Source: Mesodorylaimus sp. YZB2_4 (lineage: Eukaryota; Nematoda; Enoplea; Dorylaimida; Dorylaimidae). Taken from it: a stretch of DNA of 64,000 nucleotides. The DNA lies in NCBI GenBank assembly GCA_030248295.1, contig JASANH010001039.1:806001-870000 (forward strand). The letters run 5' to 3'. A model generated the notes under the pieces. It worked only from the letters and a program-made list of their open reading frames with translations, had not been told where the DNA came from and did not search any database. Made by a program: the position numbers and the translations under genes. This document shows, one piece after another, positions 1 to 11,345 of this stretch (position 1 is its first letter; each line of letters starts with the position of its first letter).

Positions 1-84
1 AACATGTTTTGACTCCCCTGATTCGAGTGCTGCTGACATGAGGCTTGCGATCATTAGGACTCCATAATCCTTCATTTGGTCAGT

Positions 85-845
85 CTGATAACAGCTATCA
101 GAATTGATCAAATCGATTATTGGATTATCCCATCAATAATAAGTTACTGTAGTTTACTTGAACCAATTCACAAACTCAAGTTTATTAACTGATCCGCCAA
201 ACTTATCGTGACCTGATCAGTGTGGAACCGATTTTCTGGTCAACCTAATTAATATGCATGCGATAGTCAAGAATATGATCAACCAATCAATAATCAAAGA
301 TCTGATTAATCGACAATCTAGAACTTGCTTAACCAGTCAATCTTAAAAATCTGATCAATAAATCGATAATCATAAATCTGAATAATTAATTACAGATCTG
401 GTTAGACAATTGATGATAAGAAATCTGATCAACAAATCGATTATTGAAAATATTATTAGACAATTAATTATCAAAAATCTGGTTAGATAATAGATTATTA
501 AGGATCTTGCCAATCGATAATTGAGCCCCTAATTAACCAATCGATAACCATAAATCTGATTAGACAATCGATCGCTAATGCTATTGCTATTTACTCTCTG
601 GCCAAACAGGGGCTCAATTATCGATTGGATCCTTAATAACCTATTGTCCAACCAGATTCTTGATGATCAATTTTCTAATCAGATTTTCAATCAGATCGAT
701 TATCAAGGATCTGGCTACAAATCGATCATCAAACCACTGATTTACTAATCGATTTAAAAATATCTGATTAACCTTCTGATCGATAATCAAAAACCTGACT
801 GACCAATCGATAATCAAAAATCTGAGTATCAGACCGACCATAGGC
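85..845. repeat. AT-rich long imperfect palindrome
   Basis: The stretch is built from degenerate copies of AATCGATAATCAAAAATCTG in both orientations. Bases about 477-530 and 609-658 are near-perfect reverse complements, differing mainly by a 4-nt gap and a few substitutions. The similarity continues outward on both sides for at least another 100 nt, so the block folds around a centre near 570. No coding potential is visible. It could be a foldback element or an inverted satellite fragment. It lies just downstream of the EB/lustrin gene on the other strand. Confidence 0.7.
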
Positions 846-871
846 CATCATCATACCAAATTGATCCGAAA

Positions 872-3308
872 TCAGAATCTGTCTACAGTTCTTCCCACCA
901 CCTTGGTCCACTTACCATTTGGGCAACACATGGTCTCTGTATAGCTTCCAATGACATACGAGAAGCAGTGATGGGTTTCCCAGGGGCAGTTCGTGCAATT
1001 ATGTCCCTCCAATGGCTGACCGATCGGACAATTCATTTCTATAACCGTGCACCTTCAGTATGCTGAAAGCAGTCATGACAAAACGCTTACTAATTTTGGG
1101 GCAGCAGAATCCATTTTGGCTTCCTATTTCGGCGTGTAAACAGTAAAAATCCTTGGCGCATACTTCCTCGTTATCCAGTGTACACGTCTGCACTTTTCCT
1201 CGTTTGTCCTTCGTCGGCTCGCCCAGTGGGCATTGATTAACTGAGATGGACAAAGGATACAGGGGAGTGGGCAGGAGGATGCAACTTTGTGTTGTACACG
1301 AGAAATTGAATATGAACAGGACACGGCGGTCAGTGGGGGGGTGGGGGGGTCCTACCTGGATAGCAGTGGCCATTAAGTTGATTGGTACCGGCTATGCATT
1401 GGCATTTATTGTGCAAACATTGCGAATACGCTTGCATACATTGCTCGTTAGTTTCACATTTTTCTTCTAATTGACGAGCTGAAAAAGGAAGGAAATGTGC
1501 TGTGCAAGCATTTGAAGTTTAAAATTAGAATCTTATTTTGCAATGGTTAAAGTGCAAAACATGTTTTTTTCTGCAGTCTCAATTTTCCGAATTTTGCAAA
1601 AAATGTGCAATTTTTGTTATCGACAATGATAATTCGAGATCCACGCGCTTGCAGTTTTAATGCAGGATCAGAAAGAACACGAAAAAGTTACATTTTGACT
1701 TGAAAATCAGCACAGAAATCTTATGCATCACCCAACTCCCCGAGCCTGCACGCACGCGCGCAAATATTGGATTTGCCACTTGCACTCAAACATTTTTTGC
1801 AACCGTCTGAATTCAAGCCCAAAAATAAACAAGCACTTGAAAAATGCAGTCTGCGTTAATTCTGTGACATGCACTTAAAATCCTGAAAGCACAGCTTTCA
1901 CAAACCAACTTCCTCCAGTCACTTACCAGCCATGCATCCATCTCCAACTGGGACTTGTCCGACTGGGCAGTCTAAAAAGTACGTGAGAGCTTTTTCAAAA
2001 AATCTTAGCTGTGCTGAGCAAAATTTATCATAAAAAGGTCAAAAAGAAAGTCAATCTTAGTTTACCTTTCACGCATTGGAAATATTCTTGCAAAAATCCA
2101 GGTTTGCAGTCGCACATGCTCGTGGCATTGCATACGAAGGGTTGACGACATTCGACCTCACCCAATGCACACAGCTCGTTATAGCCAGGTGCTAAAAAAA
2201 TGCATGCGCGTTTGGAGAGTCACTGGAACTATGCAGCGATGCTGTAGTGGATCCGTTGCAGCACATACCGAGCTTGCATGTCCCAGTGTAGACAGGATCT
2301 TCAATAAAATTGGCCATGCATTGGCAAGTGCGATTACTACCGCAGAATGAGTTCGGGAGGGCGGAACAGGTGAAATTGTCGACACATGACGAGCCAAGGA
2401 CCATCAGTGGTGCTGCCATTGCTGAAGGTAAAAGATATGGTTATTTCAGAGGATCCTTTCAAACACAACCCTCTATTCGGGCGCTCTCACTGCTGGGTTG
2501 ACAGTGGCGACTTGTGAGCACCTCACTATCGGTTTTTGAACTCATGGAGGGAAAGAAATGAGGGACATCCCTATTGACACGCTGACGTTATACAACTGAC
2601 GTGAGCCACTCGACGCTGGGGGGGGGGGGGGCGAATGGCAGTGTGATACAGTACTGAAATAGTGGCCTACCAGCTTTGAGGCCAGTGCTCTTACGTACTG
2701 CATGCGGACTGGCGCTCTGGCACAGCACACCTATATTTCACAATGTAAGATTCCTAAAATGAGCGGAATGGCCCTACATTGGAGAATATGCCGCGGGGAG
2801 CAGATGGTCTTAAAAATCCTCCACGCAGAGACATCAACCCGACGGGTTTCTGCCTCGCTTGGAGGCCAACGATAGGCTGATGCGGCGGGCATTCACGGCA
2901 ACCACCTTTTTCGCAGGCCAAACACACTTATCACATTACAGTATGAGTTGGACGCTGCCCACGAGGTAGTGCTGATCTCTTTGTGCATGTGGCTGTGCTT
3001 GCAGCCCTCTAGATGGTCCAAGTGATTGCCAGCCTGATCTGCTGATCCAGCCTACAGGTATTCTATGACCCTTCGAATCATGCACATGCAACAGCCTGTG
3101 GCTTCTTACCTGCAGCAGCCTGAAAATATTGTGGATCAGCAGGCAATGCAGCGGCAAATCCTCCATTACCGGCCACGAATGCAGGAACTTGTTGAGCCGC
3201 CACTGGGACAATGGGGACTGCTCTTACTTGTTCGACTGGCGCCTGGTGGGACTTGGCAATTGTACAATGCCAAAATTGAGCAAGAAGCCATAAAAATACG
3301 ATATGCAT
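872..3308 (-). CDS. secreted cysteine-rich protein with EB modules and lustrin-type repeats
   Basis: Seven exons on the minus strand: 3308-3110, 2421-2269, 2191-2066, 1971-1927, 1478-1356, 1240-1091 and 1038-872. All internal junctions are phase 1 and the total is 320 codons plus stop. Residues 1 to about 18 (MHIVFLWLLAQFW...) form a signal peptide, followed by a short Ala/Pro/Gln-rich linker. Exons 2, 3 and 5 each encode an EB-like module with CxC spacing (for example CDCKPGF, CQCIAG). Exons 6 and 7 each encode a lustrin-type repeat of the form CPxGxP...C...CCP. Such proteins are extracellular; modular EB/lustrin proteins are expanded in nematodes, and their roles are mostly unknown. The last exon reads through a possible donor at 915 (GTAAGT) to a stop at 872-874, so a further 3' exon beyond the palindrome is an alternative. 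The acceptor of the last exon (TTATAG) is weak but is the only one that keeps phase. Confidence 0.75.
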
Positions 3309-4340
3309 TGCAATTTCCGAGAAGCTGGGAGTCGGAATAAGAAAATTGTTATTTTGGGGTAATAATCAGGATTAGAGAAATAAACTTGGATAAATACTGG
3401 AGACACGTCGAGGAGAACTCGAATGGGTCACAACTCGAATGATCGAGCTGCAATTGAATGAGGTTGGTAGGCGTGAGGCGATGACTAGCCTCTCGTTTCC
3501 GTGACCATCGACTGGTTTGGAGTGGGGCGTAGGCTTGGACGGTTCCCTGGTCCTTGTTGGATATTTACACGAGTGCGGGCGACGGGTAGTCTTGACCAGC
3601 CGCGGCTAAGCACCAAAGCGTGCTCGAACTGTCAGCTGACAAGTGCCGAAGTAGACGGTCGATAGCGTCATGCCTTCGAGAAGGCGTTTTTAGCTTTTTG
3701 ATTCAAAGACCCAGCCGCGTCAATAATTCATCGACTAGGTGGTCATTGGTCAAGGGTACCCATTGCGGGTTCAAAACGCTACGTTTTGTCTACATTTTTG
3801 TTTGCATTGTGTAAGCATGGAGGAAACACGGATACAATTATAAATACGACAGGTAGGGGGCAGGCAAATGGGTGTTGGCTAGGCTAGCATGTGTCATTTT
3901 ACACATCAGTTTTTCCGTATAGTCGCATGCCAATGTGCTATGTTTGCCTCTGTGCCATTGCGCGATCGGACGGTGTTTATGCATATTTTTGTGCATCCTT
4001 ATTTGGAAAACTTGCGTGTGTAAAAAAGCGAAAGGATGTGACAATAATCGACCAGATTTTAATAAGCTTTAATGCGGATGACAAACGCAAATAGGAAAAT
4101 GAACATAACAACTAGGCCAAATATTAGAGCCAAGCTTATATTAGTAACAAATATTTATACAGTTCGCTACTGTAATAAGGTATAAAGTTAGTGAAGCCTT
4201 GTTAAATGCTGTTTGTTGTGGTTAAATGTATGAATTCAAAATTCAAATATTCTGCGTCCATTAAAATACAGTAGATTTTACGGAGCCATCATAAAAATTG
4301 AATTCCTATAATTCCATATTTCCCTAGATTAAATGTTTTT
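3309..4340. other. intergenic, no gene seen
   Basis: This is the upstream side of the EB/lustrin gene. Open frames here are short, lack splice-consistent neighbours and overlap one another on both strands. I see no RNA gene or clear repeat. Confidence 0.5.
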
Positions 4341-4466
4341 TGTTAGCCGTGCATGTGCGAAGTTGAATGTGAGGGGAAATAAAAGAGATTGATAATTAAG
4401 AAATTTTTTAACTCATGCTTCGAACGTTAGTGTGCTATTAGGAGTTTGAAATCTGCACGGCTAACA
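4341..4466. mobile_element. MITE-like element, TTAGCCGTGCA family copy 1
   Basis: The left end is TGTTAGCCGTGCATG and the right end is its inverse, TGCACGGCTAACA, about 126 bp apart. There is no coding capacity. A further terminus (GTGCACGGCTAACAG) sits at 4497-4510, suggesting a nested or partial second copy. Three more pairs with the same termini occur in this window. Confidence 0.6.
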
Positions 4467-4546
4467 GGAAAATCATGGGAGAACAGGATATATAGGTGCA
4501 CGGCTAACAGAGAGATAGTAAAATAACAGAGTGCGTTCAGATGGTC

Positions 4547-7500
4547 CTAACATTTCATCTCAACCATTTCGCTAAAATTTACATGCATCCTGACCACTAA
4601 CCTTTCCAAATATTCCAATAATCTTCTTTCCCTTTCCTTGCAAAATTTGTCGGTACTCCCGCATTCCCAGCAACTCATGGTGTCGGCGGGCGCACTTCGC
4701 TCATGACCCGAACCCTTCATCAAGGACCAATGTTGGACAGGACAATACAAATGCTGACCGAATGCTAAGTACGCCGTTTCGTAATAATCTTCACCCAATG
4801 GACTTTTGTAGACGTATGTGCCCGACATATGCAATTGTGTTGTCGGGTAAAGAATCTTGAGTGTTTGTTGAACCAGATTCGACGCATTATGTAGCACATA
4901 CTGGATTTCTGAAATGCCCGATGACTGAAACGAAAAATGCAAAAGGTACCGCCCTGTGTGGGGCTCGAACCCACGACATTGGGATTAAGAGTCCCACGCT
5001 CTACCGACTGAGCTAACAAGGCTGTGCGTGCGATACGTTACTTTTGACGTTTCGAGCCTGTCTAGCATGTGTTTCGAATTGGGATACTTATGCGAGGTCT
5101 TACCGTAAGCTGAGGCAGAATGTTCTTGAATTTGTCTATATATATTTTTTGCGAGCGAAAAAGACTGTAATGGCGATCGATAAAAAAGCTTTAGCATGCG
5201 CCAAGACATCGAAAAACAGAAATAGGCTCAGGCTTCGGGTCAGGACAGATCAACTTCCTTGCAATCAGGGTGTGCAAAAATAACTCAACAGGTTGTACTA
5301 AAGAGAGTATTGAAAGCTGCTAGGATCAACACAAAATTAGCTGGAAATAGCGCAGTCGAATAAACCGAGGCGAATACTGGACTGTGGTGAAAATACAGTG
5401 CATGGAACGGTCTAGTGCATGCTCTCCTGTGCCCCCACCCAGCATGCTAGGGCTTCCGTGGTCTTTAATGTGTCCACCAGTGCCGTAAGGAGCAAGCCCC
5501 ACACCCTCCAATATGCCTACACGTGGCTAACAAGACTTTGCATTCTCACAGGCGATCAGTACTGTAGGTTAGCTGTGGAACCCGGCTAGACCTTGGATCG
5601 AGTCAGGAACTTTCGGGTCGGGTCGGGTCGGGTCTCTTTTTTTGAAAGATCGGATCAAACGGGTCAAAAATACAGCAATTTTGTAAGTTAGAGAAACCTT
5701 CTCATATCTGCTAAACTCCAGGATTTTGGAATTTGCTTCATGAATGCATGCATAAAGCCTTGCATTACCACGTTTTATGTAATTCTGCGTAACTTGCAAG
5801 AATGTCAGACAAATTATAAGATGTGATAATGGGCAATTTTTCTGAGTAATTTCTGCATAAAGGAAGGTCCATGTGAGTGGAGGCGTCGTGCCTGGAGGAT
5901 TGTTGGATGTGGGCAGTGTAAAATACAATTTCGCTTCTTCGTCTGATATGTGCAAGGTGCTCCGCAAACTTTTTTAACTCCCTCCGTATATTTTACACAC
6001 TTCCAATACAATGTCAAGAGATAAACTAGACCAGTTTTCTCTGCTAATGAAGGCAGGGTTCTAACTGCAAATGCAAAACTGCCTGACACTGAAAATCAGA
6101 AGGATCGATATGTTCGATCCTGAAAGAAGATGTAAATTTAGGGCAGGAGAAGGAGTTTATTCAATTCACCACTATGGCAGCTGCCGACTCTGGCGCAGCA
6201 GTTTTCTCACGTACGAAACATTGGATGGTCTTCTTTCTCCTTGGACCAATCTCGCGTGGTCCAAAAAGCAAAGGCGAAGCAAACGTTTTAGGTCGTGGCA
6301 CATCGTGGCATTAGAGCATGGCTCGGATGATGATTTAAAAAAAACATGGAGTATTTGAGGCATATTCCACATCTTCTAAGATAAGTGATGACGATTCGTG
6401 CATGAGTACTTGTTTCTAGGCGAAGGCTCAAAATTTAAATAGTCGCAGTTTCTTTACACTGACGGTGGGGAAAACGAAACAGTAGGGGATGTCTCACAAT
6501 CATTATTTGGACTGGTCAAATCTTGCTTAAGACTAGCGGACAGACCCTCCCTAGTCGCTGTTATATCTACTAAGGTATTTCTCAATTATTTGAGCACTAT
6601 TCTGGGAAATATGAAGGGATGCAGTTTCTGAAAGAGTTACTGAGGATTACCAGGGAATAACAAAAGGTGAAAATTCGGGTGCGTATAATGAGTTCTCTCC
6701 ATCGAAATATTTTCACACAATTACCTTTACACCAAAGTCACCGCATGTTCTGAGGATTTGTGCAAGGTTTTTATCTCAAGGAACTTCAGCTGCTTATAAC
6801 AAATGCGGGTCAACCTGACCCGAAATTTCGGGCCAGAGACTTTTGGGCCAACTTGTCGAGTTAAACCCGATCTGATCCTCGGTCTAAGCCCGGCTGATCG
6901 TGAGTGTCATTTCTTGCTGCAAAAAATGAGTCTGTTCTATCTGTACATACAGTACATATATCTGTATTTTAGGTGTGCCAAACACACATCGTGTGCACTT
7001 AGTCTGGTAGCAACAGGAAAGACAGTATCGGGTACAGTAGTCAGTGGCGACGGGATGCCAGGTCCTAGGACCACAAAAATTTCAGAATTTCAAAATTTAC
7101 AGAAGGTCAATGGTGATATTCAGGAGTATGTGTTGGCACCAAGCACACCAGTCGCAGGTTTTGCTTGACCGCGATCTTGTGCAATGAATATTTGCTCTGC
7201 AGTGATGGAGCCGCTCGAAACCAAAATGAGGGCCTAGGACTCACGTCAGATATAAACATACAGGTAGGCATCGTGCTTCCTGATGCCAGATATTGCTATC
7301 ACCATGCGGCTTTACGTTGATCAAATTCCAGAATTCGCGCACTCTCAACCCTAACATCATCTTGTCGTAAGGAGCAAGCGAGCGAAAACCTGTTGAATCG
7401 GCCATCTCATCGTCAGTGCAGCTGCCACATCTAATGCAGATGAATTTGGAGACAAAGTAGAGCTGGGAGTAGTAGAGCTGATTATATGTGGAATAGCCCC

Positions 7501-8507
7501 CCTGCGCAGAACACACTGTACCCGTACCTCATTTTCCAGCCAATGCGTCCGAGTAACCACGGGTGGTAATGGAGGGAGGCAGCCGTCAAGCACGCGACTA
7601 AATTCGGGATTGATTATTGGATTCTTGCCCATACTTTTCTAAAAATCAAAGAAATATTGAAATACCTCGGACCATTGATTTATTCTTTGGACAGGGCCCA
7701 CATCGTCGGCCGTGCGCTCTTATGGCGTTGATGCTTCGATGGCCGTAATGAGCGTGGAGCTCGAGCATAGTTATTAGCCGTCGTTCCCACTGGGTGACCC
7801 CACCCCCCCCCCCCCAAGATACAGTATGGTTTTGTAAACTTTACACTCTCTCATTGACTAGAGCCTAGTGGGAAGGACGGCTAATAACGGTCAGTTATCT
7901 CCGAGCCAATCGGACGCTGTGATATGGCAGGGCGAGGGTAACCTAGTATCTCTGGCTCTGGCAGCTATTGCGCCTGTGAACCCTCTGCCGGCGGGCCTCG
8001 GCGAGTCGGAATGAGTGATCGATACTTCTCATGGCGCGTCAACCCCTCGGGTTGATGTTTCAGCCGTAAGTATAGTCGCAAGACTACCTACTCTAGCCGG
8101 AGTTTCCGTCCCCAACGCCCCATCCTCTTCCACGTCTGCTAGCATGGTTTCACGCCTGGTTTCGTGCCCAGTCCCGCTTCAGCCGAAGTGTCACCAGTCC
8201 ACTTGCATGTACTTACTGTGATGATAGCCAGCATTTCCTTGAATATGGCTCTTAGTAGGCCATCGGGGCGGGTCACAGCGTTTACGAGTTTCACGACTTG
8301 GCACTCAGTCACATTGGGCGGCAGAGGGCGGCATGCGAATTCGCCCACATTTATTGCTGCCGGCTGCAATATTACACTGGTCGTCGTGGGACACACGCAC
8401 TCGGCATGATGTCCACTGCGCATGGAATGACGGATCGACGATCCTTCCTGGACCATGATTGATAATAAAACGTTGGCGAAGGGAAAAATCATATTTTTCG
8501 TTGCCTC
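4547..8507 (-). CDS. unrecognised multi-exon protein with scattered cysteines
   Basis: I do not recognise the family. A phase-consistent model on the minus strand is 8507 (ATG at 8492)-8217, 7638-7528, 7477-7262, 6375-6215, 5968-5769, 5135-5104 and 4924-4547, giving about 457 residues from the ATG. Good donors support it: GTAAGT after 8217, GTATGT after 7262, GTACGTGAG after 6215 and GTAAGA after 5104. One intron (7478-7527) is only 50 nt. The acceptor before 5968 (AAAAAG) is weak. The protein has paired and scattered cysteines (CVCP; FICIRCGSC; a C-terminal CWECG motif) and possible N-glycosylation sites (NVT, NAT, NAS), which suggests an extracytoplasmic domain, but no motif identifies it. 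The N-terminus is uncertain: an in-phase acceptor at 8507 implies upstream coding, possibly the exon near 10801. tRNA-Lys lies in the intron 4925-5103. Confidence 0.5.
4951..5022 (-). tRNA. tRNA-Lys (anticodon CTT)
   Basis: A 72-nt cloverleaf is readable. The acceptor stem GCCTTGT pairs with ACAGGGC with one G-U pair. The D arm is GCTC/GAGC. The anticodon stem TGGGA/TCCCA encloses the loop CTCTTAA (anticodon CTT, reads AAG Lys). The T arm contains GTTCGAGCC, a perfect B box. No intron. A run of T on the transcribed strand just downstream (A-run at 4941-4944 on +) would end RNA polymerase III transcription. It sits within an intron of the unrecognised minus-strand gene, in the same orientation. 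Confidence 0.95.
5615..5634. repeat. short GGGTC tandem array
   Basis: Four perfect copies of GGGTC in tandem. They lie inside an intron of the unrecognised minus-strand gene. Related GGTCGGATC/GATCCGATC stretches occur near 24170 and 25105. Confidence 0.8.
7771..7887. mobile_element. 117-bp inverted-repeat element
   Basis: The left end TTATTAGCCGTCGTTCCCAC is matched in inverted form at the right end (GTGGGAAGGACGGCTAATAA). A poly-C run lies between them. No coding capacity. The core TTAGCCGT is shared with the TTAGCCGTGCA family, so it may be a relative. It lies between the exons at 7638 and 8217 of the unrecognised gene. Confidence 0.6.
8028..8090. repeat. dispersed repeat with GTCAACCCCTCGGGTTGA hairpin, copy 1
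   Basis: The block with a CAACCCCTCGGGTTG hairpin followed by ATGTTTCAGCCGTA and AGTATAGTCGCAAGACTA recurs almost unchanged at 57090-57142 and in diverged form at 48090-48140. A partial match is at 2820-2840. It has no coding role. Confidence 0.6.
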
Positions 8508-8796
8508 CTGCAGTAAACGTGGATATATTCTTGGTAGAAGTTTACGGCACACCCCTATTGCATGCCCTCATTAATTAGCTTGCTTTAATCCGGTCCCACT
8601 CTTTCTTGACAGATTTTAGATAGTCACATTGGCTGATGTGAGCTCGAAAGTGTCACAATCTCTGTGAGAAAGTCCGATTCACAGTTTTTGGCAATTTGAA
8701 CTTTTAAATTTCCCGCGGGTCTCGCTTCAGCACTTTATAGCACGCCAGCCCGGCTCCTGGTTGTTCTGTGCGAAAATGAACAGACGACAACGAGGG

Positions 8797-8875
8797 TGCA
8801 CAGCACGGCCCCACTATCACTATTATAGTAAAACTAAAATAAAACTAAAATAGTGATAGTGGGGCCGTGGTGCAC
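8797..8875. repeat. hairpin with about 27-bp arms
   Basis: GTGCAC..CACGGCCCCACTATCACTATT on the left is matched by the reverse complement on the right with only a base or two of mismatch. An A-rich loop of about 24 nt separates the arms. It could form a stable RNA hairpin on either strand or be a minimal foldback element. Confidence 0.7.
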
Positions 8876-9963
8876 AGGGTGGCGCAATTGAGTTTTTTGG
8901 AACTTTACCCCGTAATCCACTGCGCAAAAGATTTTGTGACCACAGTCCACTAAAACTACTCCCCCCCCCCCCCCAGCATGTGTGTGAGTCGGAATGCAGT
9001 GATCCTTGCATTTTGGCTTAACCTTCCTCGGAAAGAATTGAAAACCACCGTTTCGGACCTTCATCTTTTTTTGTCACTGCAATACACACAAAAGGTGCAA
9101 TTCATTGCGGCGCAACTGGGATTCAAGGAAACTATTCTTTCCATAAAAACCTTAAATATATGCAAAAATGCCTTTTTCATTTTTTTATGCTAGGAATGTT
9201 TAATAACTGACGATTGAAGATACGGGTAAGGTTTTTCTTTCCTGTAACTCCTCTAACAAAGTGCGCGAATTTCAAATTCGAAATTACACTTGACTAGTGG
9301 ATCCACAAAAAAATGCCAAAACCTATTTCATAGTTCAAATAAATCAAGAAAACGGGTTTCTTTTAGGAGTTACTTGATGTGACTCTCGAGTACTCACTCC
9401 TCTTCTGTTTCATTTGTTAGCAGTAGGAGTGCGCAACTAAAATTTTGAATTCGCGCTCTTCTTTCAGACTTTCAAAACTATGATATCGCCTACCCGATCA
9501 CCTTTATTATCTCTAACCGTCGATTCTCAGCAGATCTTCCATGAAAAGCATAAAAATTGGAGCTTGCGCACAACATCTTTGGTACAAATATGTTTCTTGA
9601 TTTTCAATGTGGCCAAAGCAAAACACACCTCTTCAGACAGTGGCAGACACATACACACACATGCAGAGGTACACATACCCGAGTTGCTGATATTGAAGCG
9701 CTGCCGAACATACGACGGAGACGTTAAACAATTCTTTCATTTTTGCTTTTAAATCTTGTCGCCCCGACTCTGGGCGGTGATTTTTTGTTGCAAATAATCG
9801 AGAATAGGTACATTGGCATATTAGTGTGTTTAATAGCGACAGCCCTGAAGTGATAATTTATTCATATTAATTGTACACTAATTAGAAAAGCCCCAGCTAA
9901 TATTTACTTGTTAAGCAAGGCGTGAGCGTGGGGCGGACAGTCCTCATTATGCAGCTATTTCTT

Positions 9964-10125
9964 CTGTTAGCCGTGCACTTGCCCTTTCCGATCATCATTC
10001 CTCTTGCTGTTAAGTCGGGGCGAGCCATTAGGTCACCAATTTTGATGACATGATTTCGCTCTTGTATCATTCTAGGTTCAGTCTGTCCCTGAGTCATTGC
10101 ACGGAGAAAACGGCAGGGCTAACAG
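9964..10125. mobile_element. MITE-like element, TTAGCCGTGCA family copy 2
   Basis: The left terminus CTGTTAGCCGTGCAC and a decayed right terminus (CGGCAGGGCTAACAG) are 162 bp apart. Non-coding. Confidence 0.55.
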
Positions 10126-10663
10126 AATAAATGAAGCATCAGTAGTTCTGTACACTGCATTTGCGACGACACCTTTTGCAATTATCTAAGCAGTCATGCA
10201 TGTGCTTTTTCCCGATTTCTAACGCTCTGTGACAAACGTGGATTTTGCATAGATTGTGCAACCAACCTAGAAATTTATCCTTTGACCTTGGAACTAGGAA
10301 TCGCGCTCATTATACAAGCCACGCAAGAAACGAAATGTCATCTTTGCCCAGCTAATATGCAGTGGTCGCGAGAAAAATTTTTACCGGCTTTGTCCTGGTA
10401 GCAGATAAAAATAATAAAAAGTCCTACATAATAAAAAAAGATAAATTTATGTCCAAATTACCGACAGCAGACGCGGGCGTTCCCTGAGGGTGTGGCCGCC
10501 TGTTTGACAGGGCGGCTCCCCAGTCATGAAAAGGGCAGTATTCGGAATAGTCAAGATTACAATGTCTCATCTATTTGACAAATACGTAATTAAAAACGCC
10601 CTAGAAAATCTGTGAGGACAGCTCACTTTATTTGAACAGTTCTTGCATCGTACGTTTGCAAGG

Positions 10664-10801
10664 TCAGTGGACCAATTCTGTTTCAATTCCATCATATACA
10701 AAATTTGGATTCAACATTCCTCCGCAAAAGAAGTCCATATGAAACAGCATGGTCCGCCAGTCATGGTGCAAGGAATATTCGATGGGGAAACACTCATCAC
10801 A
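10664..10801 (-). CDS. possible isolated exon, unknown product
   Basis: After an acceptor (CACCTAATACAG) the minus strand reads 45 codons with a balanced composition (CDECFPIEYSLHHDW...) to a stop at 10664. A GTATAT donor inside it would leave phase 0 and match the phase-0 acceptor at 8507 of the unrecognised gene, so this may be that gene's upstream exon. It has no recognised domain and could be chance. Confidence 0.25.
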   Translation of the reverse strand, partial: CDECFPIEYSLHHDWRTMLFHMDFFCGGMLNPNFVYDGIETELVH

Positions 10802-10904
10802 CTGTATTAGGTGGACCAAGGATGATGTTGAGTGATTAAGGTCAATGCACTGTGTACGGTACATATATTAGATACATTTTTAAAATTTTATTATAGCAGG
10901 GTCC

Positions 10905-11030
10905 TCAATATGTACATATATATACTATACGAATATAAATAATAATATATATCTACATATATATATATATACATATGCGGCATATATACATATATATTTA
11001 TACTGTATATATATATGTATACATAAATCC
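10905..11030. repeat. TA/CATA microsatellite
   Basis: Interrupted (TA)n and ACATATAT repeats. Simple-sequence DNA without coding potential. Confidence 0.85.
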
Positions 11031-11250
11031 CATATATAGGTACTTTATTTGTCCAGGAGCTCAAAGTAAAACCCTATAATATAATGCACTTTAACATACA
11101 TGTATTTTTATGGGTCAAGCTGGTTTTTTCACATACTATGCATACGTATGAGGTGTACTGGTCCCAGAAATATGTACGTATCGTTAGTCCGAGAAGCCGA
11201 CTACAGCATGGCACGATAATTTTTGCCAGCACAGCAGTAGTAGAGCCTCG

Positions 11251-11345
11251 CCGCCTGGATGGCGCAGCGGTGAAAGGCGTGTGGCACAGTTTGCTTGGCA
11301 GAGCTGGACATCGGTCGGCCCTGAGTTTAACTCTGGCTGCTAAGA
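11251..11345 (+). repeat. tRNA-derived SINE-like fragment
   Basis: GGATGGCGCAGCGGTGAAAGG at 11257-11277 resembles an A box. GAGTTTAACTC at 11323-11333 is a decayed B box. No cloverleaf folds, so this is a tRNA-derived repeat rather than a tRNA gene. Confidence 0.4.

Larger units (their letters stand above)
8508..10663. other. repeat-bearing stretch, no gene seen
   Basis: It contains the 8797-8875 hairpin, a poly-C tract near 8961 and a MITE copy at 9964-10125. Open frames are short and overlap on both strands. If the exon near 10801 belongs to the unrecognised minus-strand gene, this stretch would be one of its introns. Confidence 0.4.

Noticed and set aside
1246-1470. Plus-strand frame over the EB/lustrin exons
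   Set aside because: Antisense shadow; the minus strand carries the cysteine modules and phase-consistent splice sites.
5615-5634. Telomere-like repeat
   Set aside because: The unit is GGGTC, not the nematode TTAGGC, and there are only four copies.
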